From NCBI GenBank assembly GCA_900554325.1, contig USHA01000052.1, positions 1 to 14,968 of the forward strand: a stretch of DNA of 14,968 nucleotides, read 5' to 3'. The position numbers were made by a program, and so were the translations under genes. Each line of letters begins with the position of its first letter. The first letter of the stretch is position 1. A model generated the notes under the pieces. The model was not told the DNA's origin. It ran no database searches and saw only the letters and a list, made by a program, of their open reading frames with translations. The DNA is from an uncultured Collinsella sp. GTDB taxonomy: Bacteria > Actinomycetota > Coriobacteriia > Coriobacteriales > Coriobacteriaceae. Shown in pieces: positions 1 to 6,514 of the stretch.

Positions 1-66
1 ATGACGTCGACAGGCGGGGTGGTTCCCCGCGTACGTGCCATCTGAGTAACCGAGGGGAGGGCGCAC
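1..66 (+). promoter_or_regulatory. mraZ leader with GC-rich hairpin and Shine-Dalgarno
   Basis: This is the only sequence seen upstream of mraZ. A perfect 6-bp inverted repeat, GCGGGG (14-19) and CCCCGC (25-30) with a 5-nt loop, can form a strong hairpin. No T-run follows it, so it does not look like a finished intrinsic terminator. AGGGGAGG at 53-60 lies 6 nt before the mraZ ATG and is a strong Shine-Dalgarno. Frame 1 is open from base 1 to a TGA at 43-45 (15 codons including the stop), so the hairpin could lie in the 3' end of a gene that begins outside the window. I could not recognise a promoter or the direct repeats expected of a MraZ operator; these may lie further upstream. Confidence 0.45.
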
Positions 67-501
67 ATGGGAATGACTGGTGCATACGAGCGCAATCTCG
101 ATGCAAAAGGTCGTCTATCCCTGCCTGCACCCCTTCGCGAGGAGCTTGGAGAGCACGTTCGCGTGTTTAAAGCCCTGGATGTCGATGCTCTGTACGTGTT
201 CTCTGCCGAGGCCTTCGATAAGTGGGTCGAAGGACTCTTCGCGGGTCGTGAGGGCCACGAGGGTTTTAACCCGCGTGACATCAACGACCAGAAGCTCATG
301 AGGGCGATCAACAAGCGCACCACGTCGATGGATGTGGACAGCGCGGGTCGTATCGGTCTTTCTGAGTCTCTCCGCAAGCAGGCGAACCTCGACCGCGAGG
401 TCACGGTTGTGGGCAACTACGACCACCTTGAGGTTTGGGACCGCGCTACGGCCGATGAGGACGATGATGACGAGGCCCTGCTGGACCTCTTCTTCTCGTA
501 A
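67..501 (+). CDS. mraZ: Transcriptional regulator MraZ
   Basis: MraZ is a DNA-binding protein of the SpoVT/AbrB fold that in studied bacteria binds the promoter of its own dcw operon and represses it; it can also associate with the nucleoid. The 144-residue protein has the family's two tandem swapped-hairpin domains, each with the hallmark DxxGR motif: DAKGR at residues 12-16 and DSAGR at 91-95. The length is close to the usual 140-150. The tail is unusually acidic (EDDDD at about 131-135) and ends LLDLFFS. The start is chosen for the strong AGGGGAGG 6 nt upstream; a second in-frame ATG two codons later (73) is possible. It is the first gene of the cluster and lies 20 bp before rsmH, the classical mraZ-mraW arrangement. 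Its target operator is not visible in the 66 bp shown. Confidence 0.97.
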   Translation: MGMTGAYERNLDAKGRLSLPAPLREELGEHVRVFKALDVDALYVFSAEAFDKWVEGLFAGREGHEGFNPRDINDQKLMRAINKRTTSMDVDSAGRIGLSESLRKQANLDREVTVVGNYDHLEVWDRATADEDDDDEALLDLFFS

Positions 502-521
502 GGGCAAGGCACGAGTAACGG

Positions 522-1487
522 ATGGAGCGTGGGATCTTGACACAAGAATATCGGCATGAACCTGTCATGCTCGGCGAAGTGCTTGAGTCGCTGCAGCTAA
601 AGAGCGGCTCCGTCGTCTGCGACTGCACCCTTGGCGGTGCCGGCCATTCGGTAAAGATGGCCGCGCAGGTGGGGGAAACCGGCCTTTTGCTCGGCGTCGA
701 TCAGGACGACATGGCCCTCGAGGCCGCTGGCGCCCGTCTGGACCGCGAGGTTCCCGGCGTTCCGCACCAGCTGCTGAAGGGCAACTTCGGCGACTTGGAC
801 GAGCTGCTTTGCTCGGCCGAGGTGCCTGGGGTCGATGGCTTCCTGTTCGATTTGGGCGTTTCGTCACCGCAACTCGATATCCCTGGCAGGGGCTTTTCGT
901 ATAACGAGGACGCCCCATTGGACATGCGGATGGATCCGGGTAATAACACCTTAAACGCAGCTGAGGTCATCAACACCTATAACGAACACGACCTCGCCCG
1001 GATTCTACGCGTCTACGGCGAAGAGAAGTTCGCCTCGCAGATCGCGCGCGAGATCGTGCGCCGCCGCGAGCAAGAACCGATCGAAACCACCGGCCAATTT
1101 GTCGAGATCATCAAGGCGGGTATCCCGGCTGCCGCTCGTCGGCATGGCGGACACCCGGCCAAGAAAAGTTTCCAGGCCATTCGCATCGAGGTCAATCACG
1201 AGCTCGATGTGCTCGAACGAGGGCTTGATGCCGCCACCAGGTGGCTCAACCCGGGCGGACGTATCTGCGTCATCTCGTATCACTCGCTCGAGGACCGTAT
1301 CGTAAAGAACCACTTTAAGGAGATGAGCCAGGGGTGCACGTGTCCGCCGGAGATTCCGGTGTGCGTGTGCGGCAACGTGCCGATACTCAAGGTCATCACC
1401 CGCAAACCCTTGGTTGCCCAGCCTGATGAGGTTGAGCGCAACCCTCGGGCGAGATCAGCCAAAATCCGCGTGGCGCAGCGTCTGTAG
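522..1487 (+). CDS. rsmH: 16S rRNA (cytosine-1402-N4)-methyltransferase RsmH
   Basis: RsmH (MraW) uses S-adenosylmethionine to methylate N4 of C1402 in the ribosomal P site of 16S rRNA. The 321-residue product begins with the family's HEPVMLGEVLE segment (residues 12-22). It then has the SAM-binding loop DCTLGGAGHS (34-43), the acidic motif LLGVDQDD, FDLGVSSPQLD (109-119), GFSY.EDAPLDMRMD (124-138) and ISYHSLEDRIVK (251-262). A four-cysteine patch, CTC (272-274) and CVC (281-283), lies near the C-terminus, as in many Gram-positive homologues. The start is uncertain. ATG 522 has only AAGG 12 nt upstream, whereas TTG 537 has GGAG (524-527) nine nt upstream and would give a 316-residue protein starting TQEYRHEP, which fits the family N-terminus well. 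It follows mraZ by 20 bp, so co-transcription is likely. Confidence 0.96.
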   Translation: MERGILTQEYRHEPVMLGEVLESLQLKSGSVVCDCTLGGAGHSVKMAAQVGETGLLLGVDQDDMALEAAGARLDREVPGVPHQLLKGNFGDLDELLCSAEVPGVDGFLFDLGVSSPQLDIPGRGFSYNEDAPLDMRMDPGNNTLNAAEVINTYNEHDLARILRVYGEEKFASQIAREIVRRREQEPIETTGQFVEIIKAGIPAAARRHGGHPAKKSFQAIRIEVNHELDVLERGLDAATRWLNPGGRICVISYHSLEDRIVKNHFKEMSQGCTCPPEIPVCVCGNVPILKVITRKPLVAQPDEVERNPRARSAKIRVAQRL

Positions 1488-1577
1488 GCGCGACCGCGCG
1501 ATATTGGACCTCCCGCTCGCACCATAAACGAAGCTTAAACACACTACCAACGTACTCGGGATGGGAGGCGGCATATC

Positions 1578-2048
1578 ATGGGCTACAACACTTCAAGCGC
1601 AGCACTCGCCTATGATATGAACGCCATGCCCGCCTATCGTGAGACGCCGCAGGCCCCCGTTGCTCCCCGTGAGCAGCGCACGCCGCGCTTTGATGTCTAC
1701 ACGGGCGCGGGCCGTCAGGCAAACCAGGCGGTAAGCCCGGTTTTCATGAGCGTTCTTAAAACGTTTTGCATCATTGCGGCTATCTTCATGACGATCGGCA
1801 TCGCCCGCGTGGCGCTCGCCGGCGTTACGGCCCAGGTGCTCAACAGCAACGCCGAGCTTACCAACACGCTCGAAAAGGCGACCGATGAGAGCTCCGACCT
1901 GGAGGTCATGCACTCGGTCTATGGCGCCGACACGCGCATTCGCGACCTTGCGGGCGCTTATGGCATGGTGGAGCCCAGCGAGAGCGTTACACTTGACTTT
2001 TCGCAGGATGCAGCCGCGGGCGCCAACGCGACCGCGACCGCTCAGTAG
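1578..2048 (+). CDS. ftsL: FtsL-like bitopic cell division protein
   Basis: This is a small single-pass membrane protein in the ftsL position between rsmH and the septal PBP. FtsL acts in the FtsQ-FtsL-FtsB (DivIB-DivIC-FtsL) complex that activates FtsW-FtsI. The 156 residues divide into a cytoplasmic N-terminus of about 58 residues rich in Pro/Ala/Arg, one hydrophobic helix at about 59-82, a heptad-like stretch at about 85-118 suited to a coiled coil, and a short region with RIRDLAGAYGMVEP (119-132), the 'R..A...GM..P' pattern of FtsL/DivIC-type proteins. The tail is low-complexity Ala/Thr. The start has GGGAGG (1563-1568) nine nt upstream. FtsL sequences are poorly conserved, so the name rests on topology, the GM..P motif and gene order. 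The 90 bp after rsmH holds no gene. Confidence 0.82.
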   Translation: MGYNTSSAALAYDMNAMPAYRETPQAPVAPREQRTPRFDVYTGAGRQANQAVSPVFMSVLKTFCIIAAIFMTIGIARVALAGVTAQVLNSNAELTNTLEKATDESSDLEVMHSVYGADTRIRDLAGAYGMVEPSESVTLDFSQDAAAGANATATAQ

Positions 2049-2065
2049 CAAGACGGTAGCTGAGT

Positions 2066-3931
2066 ATGACAAATGACTATCGCCGCGGTTCCGATGGGGG
2101 CCGCGGTTCTGGACGTCCCTCGTCGCGGGGACGTTCTGGTTATCAAGGAACGGGTCGGCAATCTTACAACGCCGGGCAGTCCCGTGGCAACGACCCGGCG
2201 TCGCGACTTCGCGGCTCGGGCGGCCCTCAAGTGCATAACACCAGGTCGCGCAAGAGTTCGTCGACCGAATGGCTCACAGGCGCGCCTCTGCCTCGCCGCA
2301 AAGCCGTCATGGGATTCATTGGGCTTGGCTTGGGCTTGGGCGTCTTTCGCCTTGCCGACTATCAAATTGTCGAAGCCGATAAACTGCGCGAGCGTGCCGA
2401 TGCGCGCCGCCTGCTTGCGCAGACCCTCTATGCCAAACGTGGCACCATCTACGACCGCAACGGTAACGTGCTGGCGTCGTCGGTCGAATGTCGCAACATC
2501 GCCGTGAACCCGCAGCTTGTCGAGGACGTTGACAAGACGGTGTCGGCGCTGGTCAAGGCAACTGGAATCGATAAAAAGACCTGCCGCAAGCTCGTTGAGT
2601 CCGATGGAACCTGGGTGTATATCAAACGCCAGGTGGACGAAGACGATGCTGCGACGCTGGAGAAGAAGAACCTGCCCGGTGTGCTTTTTGAGCAGGCCAT
2701 GAAGCGCGTATATCCATACGGCAATCTGGCATCGCAGGTGCTGGGTGTAGTGAATGTGGACAACGATGGCTTGACGGGTCTCGAAAAGCAATACAACAAG
2801 CTTCTGACCGGCACGAACGGTTCTCTCGTACGCGAGCGCGCGAGGGACGGCAGCTATATCGCGGGCGGTGCCTATAAAAAGGTGGCTGCGGTCGACGGCG
2901 TTGATATCGTGACGACGCTCGACGTCAATATCCAGCGTGCGGCCGAGGATGCCCTGGCAGAGGCAGTTGAGAAGACTAAGGCCAAGAACGGCTCGGCGCT
3001 GGTCACCGATCCTACGACAGGCGAGATCTTGGCAGCCTGCTCGTATCCGACTTACGACCAGACCAATCTGGAAAACGCCAAGACCGAGGATATGAATCTG
3101 CGCCTGGTCACCGACGCCTACGAGCCCGGCTCGGTCTTTAAGACGCTCGTGGCGGGCGCCGGCTTCGACTTGGGCGTCGTGCGATCGAGTACGTCGTTTG
3201 AGGTGCCGGCGAGCATCAAGGTGGGCGACGATACCGTCACCGATGCCGACAAGCGCGACTATGCCATGACCATGGATGTGCGCGAGATGATGCGCCGTTC
3301 GTCCAACGTGGGCTTTGTCCTGGTGGGGCGCAAGATCGGTGCCGACGACTTTGCCGCCTATGTGGACAAGTGGGGCATCGGTCACAGCTCGGGTGTCGAT
3401 TTTCCGGGAGAGAGCCTGGGTATCGTCAAGGAGCGTGACCAGTATGACGGCGCCACGCTGGGCTCGATGAGCTTTGGACAGGCACTGTCCGTCTCGCCGA
3501 TTGAGATCGCACGTGCCGTGGGCGGCATCGCCAACGGCGGCGTGATGATGACACCGCACTTCTATAAGTCCAGCAAAGGCGACGAGAAGGACTGGGGTGA
3601 AGGCGAGCGCGCGATTTCGGAGGACGCCGCATCCCAGGTGACATCGTGCATGCAGACGGTCGTGTCCGAGGGAACGGGCGTTGGCGGCGCGGTTGACGGC
3701 TATGACGTGGCGGGTAAGACCGGTACGGCCGAACGTGCCGACGAGAACGGCGGCTACCTCAAGGAGAACTACATGTCGTCCTTTATGGGCTTTGCACCGG
3801 CACAATCGCCCAAGGTGCTGTGCTATATCACGCTCGACGGAACGCCGAGCGGCTCAGATGCCGCTGCGGTGCCGTTCCAGTCCATTATGGCCAACGCGCT
3901 CGACGTGCTGGGTATCCCGCACACGAAGTAG
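2066..3931 (+). CDS. ftsI: Septal penicillin-binding protein FtsI (PBP3-like, class B)
   Basis: This is the class B PBP transpeptidase that cross-links septal peptidoglycan as the partner of FtsW. The 621-residue protein has a cytoplasmic tail of about 79 residues rich in Gly, Arg and Ser (14 Arg), a membrane helix at about 80-97, and the pedestal/dimerisation region beginning RGTIYDRNG (125-133). The transpeptidase domain has all three active-site motifs: SVFK with the nucleophile serine (356-359), SSN (412-414) and KTGT (551-554). No PASTA repeats follow the transpeptidase domain; it ends at ...VLGIPHTK. The gene starts 17 bp after ftsL, and the site before ATG 2066 is weak, so translation may be coupled to ftsL or begin further in. 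In most clusters murE would follow; here a 126-bp gap does. Another class B PBP subtype is possible, but position and domain layout favour FtsI. Confidence 0.93.
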   Translation: MTNDYRRGSDGGRGSGRPSSRGRSGYQGTGRQSYNAGQSRGNDPASRLRGSGGPQVHNTRSRKSSSTEWLTGAPLPRRKAVMGFIGLGLGLGVFRLADYQIVEADKLRERADARRLLAQTLYAKRGTIYDRNGNVLASSVECRNIAVNPQLVEDVDKTVSALVKATGIDKKTCRKLVESDGTWVYIKRQVDEDDAATLEKKNLPGVLFEQAMKRVYPYGNLASQVLGVVNVDNDGLTGLEKQYNKLLTGTNGSLVRERARDGSYIAGGAYKKVAAVDGVDIVTTLDVNIQRAAEDALAEAVEKTKAKNGSALVTDPTTGEILAACSYPTYDQTNLENAKTEDMNLRLVTDAYEPGSVFKTLVAGAGFDLGVVRSSTSFEVPASIKVGDDTVTDADKRDYAMTMDVREMMRRSSNVGFVLVGRKIGADDFAAYVDKWGIGHSSGVDFPGESLGIVKERDQYDGATLGSMSFGQALSVSPIEIARAVGGIANGGVMMTPHFYKSSKGDEKDWGEGERAISEDAASQVTSCMQTVVSEGTGVGGAVDGYDVAGKTGTAERADENGGYLKENYMSSFMGFAPAQSPKVLCYITLDGTPSGSDAAAVPFQSIMANALDVLGIPHTK

Positions 3932-4057
3932 GGGGTTACAATCTTTGGGGCGTTGTTTGTTGTCCCATATGAGGGTGTTCACATGCCCTGCACCACGCAT
4001 GTGCGGCGCTGGGATACAATACGCCGATAGCATTATTAGGTTTACAGGGGAGCTGCA
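3932..4057 (+). promoter_or_regulatory. Gap at the usual murE position, possible murF promoter/operator
   Basis: These 126 bases between ftsI and murF code for nothing I can recognise and stand where murE usually is. They contain two TACAAT boxes (3937-3942 and 4015-4020) resembling a -10 element, a perfect 7-bp inverted repeat at 3980-4003, and the murF ribosome binding site AGGGGAG at 4046-4052, five nt before the ATG. No good TTGACA-like -35 box lies 16-18 bp upstream of the 4015 TACAAT, so the promoter reading is weak. The gap is long compared with the neighbouring 3-17 bp junctions, which is why an internal control point is plausible. Confidence 0.4.
3980..4003. repeat. Perfect 7-bp inverted repeat in the ftsI-murF gap
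   Basis: CACATGC (3980-3986) and GCATGTG (3997-4003) are exact reverse complements separated by 10 nt. The centre-to-centre distance is 17 bp, larger than one helical turn. The repeat ends 11 bp before a TACAAT box (4015-4020), so as DNA it could be an operator over the -35 region. As RNA it could form a modest hairpin. No T-run follows, so a terminator is unlikely. The repeat is directly visible; its function is inference. Confidence 0.45.
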
Positions 4058-5482
4058 ATGATAGAGATCGCCGTCAACAACCTCGCGGCCGCAACAGGGG
4101 CCCGAACCGTGACGGGAGAAGCCGATCGGGTATGCCGCGGGTGCGTTATCGACTCGCGCCAGGTCGAGGAAGGGACGATTTTCGTCGCCTTTCCCGGTGA
4201 AAACGTCGACGGCAATGATTTTGCTTCCCGTGCCGTCCAGTCGGGTGCCGGCGCCGTCGTGATGACGCGTGAGCCCGAGGCTGAGCTGGTCTCGCTGGCG
4301 CAGGACAAGGGGTGCGCCATCCTGCTGACCGATGATCCCGAGGAGTTTCTGCTGCGTTTGGCGCACACGTATCGCCTGGAGCTTGGCTGCCTGGTCGTTG
4401 GCATTACCGGTTCCATCGGCAAGACGACGACCAAGGACGTGCTCGCCGCCGTGCTCGCCAAGCGCTATCGTGTCTGGGCCACCAAGGGCAATTTCAATAA
4501 CCTGATCGGCATGCCGCTCACGGTGCTTTCCGCTCCGGCCGATACCGAGGTCCTGGTGCTCGAGATGGGCATGAACCATTTTCATGAGATTGAGCGCCTG
4601 TCCCAGTCTGCCAACCCCAATCTTGCCATCGTGAGCAAGATCGGAACCTCCCACATCGGTATCCTGGGCAGCCGCGAGAACATCGCCCGTGCCAAGTCCG
4701 AGATTGTCCAGGGCATGTGCGCCGCCGGCGACTTCTCGCCGTTGCTGGTTTTGGGCGGCGAGGACGACTTTACGCCGTTCATTCGCGATACGTTCGCCCA
4801 GCCTGCTGGTATCGATGTGATGCTGGCCGGCGTCTCGGACGATGATGAGGTCCGTGCCCGCGACATTCGTGTTGATGACGAGGGACGTCCGGTCTTTACG
4901 CTCGATTTTGGCCAGGGTGAGACGATCGATACCATGCTTGCCATCCCCGGCGTGCAGTCCGTTCCTAATGCCGTTAAGGCCGCCGCGGTTGCCTATCGCT
5001 TGGGCGTGACGCCCGAGCAGATCGATGCTGCCTTTAGGGGCCTCACGATCACCGGTCACCGCCAGGAGATCAAGCGCGCCAAGAGCGGTGCCCGCGTCAT
5101 CGACGATTCCTATAACGCCAGTGCCGAATCCATGGCTGCTGGCCTCGATCTACTGTGCTCGCTTTCGTGCACGGGGTCTCGCATGGCGATCCTGGGCGAG
5201 ATGGGCGAGATGGGCGATGAGGCTCCTCGCATGCATGAGCTCGTGGGCGCCTATGCGGCCGCCAAGAAGCTCGACATGCTGGCGTGCGTGGGTGGTGAGC
5301 TGGCCCAGCTTATGGCCGATGCCGCGCGCATGATGGGCATGGACGAGGACCGCATCCAGGTGTTCTCCGATTATCAGCAGGTGCTCGACCGCATGGGCGG
5401 CGCGCTTGAAAAACATGATGTTGTACTGGTCAAGGGTTCCCGCTTTGTTGAGCTCGACCGCTTTGTGGAAGGTGTGTGCTAG
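4058..5482 (+). CDS. murF: UDP-MurNAc-tripeptide--D-alanyl-D-alanine ligase MurF
   Basis: MurF is the ATP-dependent cytoplasmic ligase that adds D-Ala-D-Ala to UDP-MurNAc-tripeptide, finishing the pentapeptide precursor. The 474 residues show the three-domain Mur ligase plan. The N-terminal substrate domain has VIDSRQVEEG.IFVAFPGEN (30-49). The central ATPase has the P-loop GSIGKTT (118-124), GNFNNLIGMPLT (144-155), LEMGMNHFHEI (168-178) and the RAKSEI segment (211-216), whose lysine is probably the carbamylated one. The C-terminal domain has DDSYNAS (349-355), diagnostic of MurF. One oddity is that the motif usually read as G-R-H-N-x-x-N is GVQSVPN here (298-304), with Gln 300 replacing the histidine. 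The start is supported by AGGGGAG five nt upstream. mraY begins 3 bp after the stop. Confidence 0.95.
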   Translation: MIEIAVNNLAAATGARTVTGEADRVCRGCVIDSRQVEEGTIFVAFPGENVDGNDFASRAVQSGAGAVVMTREPEAELVSLAQDKGCAILLTDDPEEFLLRLAHTYRLELGCLVVGITGSIGKTTTKDVLAAVLAKRYRVWATKGNFNNLIGMPLTVLSAPADTEVLVLEMGMNHFHEIERLSQSANPNLAIVSKIGTSHIGILGSRENIARAKSEIVQGMCAAGDFSPLLVLGGEDDFTPFIRDTFAQPAGIDVMLAGVSDDDEVRARDIRVDDEGRPVFTLDFGQGETIDTMLAIPGVQSVPNAVKAAAVAYRLGVTPEQIDAAFRGLTITGHRQEIKRAKSGARVIDDSYNASAESMAAGLDLLCSLSCTGSRMAILGEMGEMGDEAPRMHELVGAYAAAKKLDMLACVGGELAQLMADAARMMGMDEDRIQVFSDYQQVLDRMGGALEKHDVVLVKGSRFVELDRFVEGVC

Positions 5483-5485
5483 CCC

Positions 5486-6505
5486 ATGTTCGGCAATCCC
5501 TCGTATCCAACGTATCAGGCTTTTTTGGGGCTTGGCATCGCCGCTGCCATTGCGCTGCTGCTCATGCCGTGGTGGATCAAGCTGCTGAAGGTCGAGGGTA
5601 TCGGCCAACAGGTCCGAGCCGACGGCCCCAAGCGTCATTTGATTAAACAGGGTACGCCGACCATGGGCGGCGTCATCATCCTTGTTGCGATTTCGCTGAC
5701 CTGCCTGCTGATGGGCAAGCTCACCACCGAGCTCGTGCTCGTGCTGCTCGCCACGCTGGCGACCGGCGTGCTGGGCCTGATCGACGACCTGACCTCCGTT
5801 ACGCATGGGCGCTCGCTCGGTCTGACGCCTCATGCCAAGATGATCGGCCTAACCATTATCTGTGTCACCTTTACGGTACTTGCTGTTAACTGGTGCGGCG
5901 TCGCCCCCGAGATTCGTTTTCCCGGCGGCCTGACGATTGACCTTGGCGTGCTTTCGACTACCATCTGCGGCCTTTCGTTCCCGTGGCTCTACATTGTCTT
6001 TTGCTGGCTGACGATCGCCGGTCTTTCTAATGCCGTGAACCTGACCGATGGCCTTGACGGTCTTGCTGGCGGCACCTCTATGATTGCCATGCTCGCCATG
6101 GCTGCCATGGCGTTTTTGCACGGAGACGTGAACCTGTCCATCTTCTGCACCGCGTGTGCCGGTGCCTGCTTGGGCTTTCTGTGGTTCAACTGCTATCCGG
6201 CGAGCATCTTTATGGGCGATACCGGCTCGCTTGCCCTGGGCGCCGCGTTTGCCTGCACGTCCATCATGACCAACACCGAGGTCGTCTCCCTCATCATCGG
6301 CGGCCTGTTTATCGTTGAGACCCTGTCGGTCATGATTCAGGTTGTCTACTTCCACTTTACGCACAAGCGCGTCTTCCTTATGGCGCCCATCCATCATCAT
6401 TTCGAAAAGAAGGGCTGGGCCGAGACCAAGGTCGTCATCCGTTTTTGGATTATCGCTGCGGCCTTTGGTGCCGTTGGCCTTGCCCTGTTCTTCCAGTTGG
6501 GATAG
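5486..6505 (+). CDS. mraY: Phospho-N-acetylmuramoyl-pentapeptide-transferase MraY
   Basis: MraY is the integral membrane enzyme that transfers phospho-MurNAc-pentapeptide from UDP to undecaprenyl phosphate, making lipid I. The 339-residue protein is hydrophobic throughout, consistent with about ten membrane helices. It carries the family motifs: the Asp pair in GLIDD (97-101), NLTDGLDGLAGG (185-196), the MGDTGSLALG loop with Asp 245 (243-252), and the histidine motif MAPIHHHFEKKGW (299-311). The length is slightly short of the 320-360 midpoint but normal. It starts 3 bp after the murF stop; GGAAGG (5467-5472) is 13 nt upstream, rather far, so translation is probably coupled to murF. Its lipid I product is the substrate of MurG, encoded three genes later. 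Confidence 0.97.
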   Translation: MFGNPSYPTYQAFLGLGIAAAIALLLMPWWIKLLKVEGIGQQVRADGPKRHLIKQGTPTMGGVIILVAISLTCLLMGKLTTELVLVLLATLATGVLGLIDDLTSVTHGRSLGLTPHAKMIGLTIICVTFTVLAVNWCGVAPEIRFPGGLTIDLGVLSTTICGLSFPWLYIVFCWLTIAGLSNAVNLTDGLDGLAGGTSMIAMLAMAAMAFLHGDVNLSIFCTACAGACLGFLWFNCYPASIFMGDTGSLALGAAFACTSIMTNTEVVSLIIGGLFIVETLSVMIQVVYFHFTHKRVFLMAPIHHHFEKKGWAETKVVIRFWIIAAAFGAVGLALFFQLG

Positions 6506-6514
6506 TGGTCTTTC

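Noticed and set aside
1..66. MraZ operator (tandem TGGG-type repeats)
   Set aside because: I looked for regularly spaced direct repeats and found only one GC inverted repeat; the real operator may lie upstream of the window.
1322..1372. CTC...CVC cysteine cluster of RsmH as an unusual zinc insertion
   Set aside because: The same CxC-P-x-x-P-x-CxC patch is common in Gram-positive RsmH proteins, so it is ordinary for the family.
1488..1577. Possible promoter before the ftsL-like gene (TTGGAC 1504-1509 with nearby CATAAA/TAAACG)
   Set aside because: The spacing of 13-15 bp is wrong and the -10 match is poor; read-through from rsmH explains expression.
2042..3805. 587-codon open frame on the - strand opposite ftsI
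   Set aside because: It is the antisense shadow of a GC-rich gene; the + strand has all three PBP motifs, and the reverse translation is rich in His/Arg/Ala/Val without any recognisable domain.
3854..5059. 401-codon open frame on the - strand opposite the ftsI end and murF
   Set aside because: Shadow of murF and of the intergenic gap; no domain visible and it has no support from a ribosome site or context.
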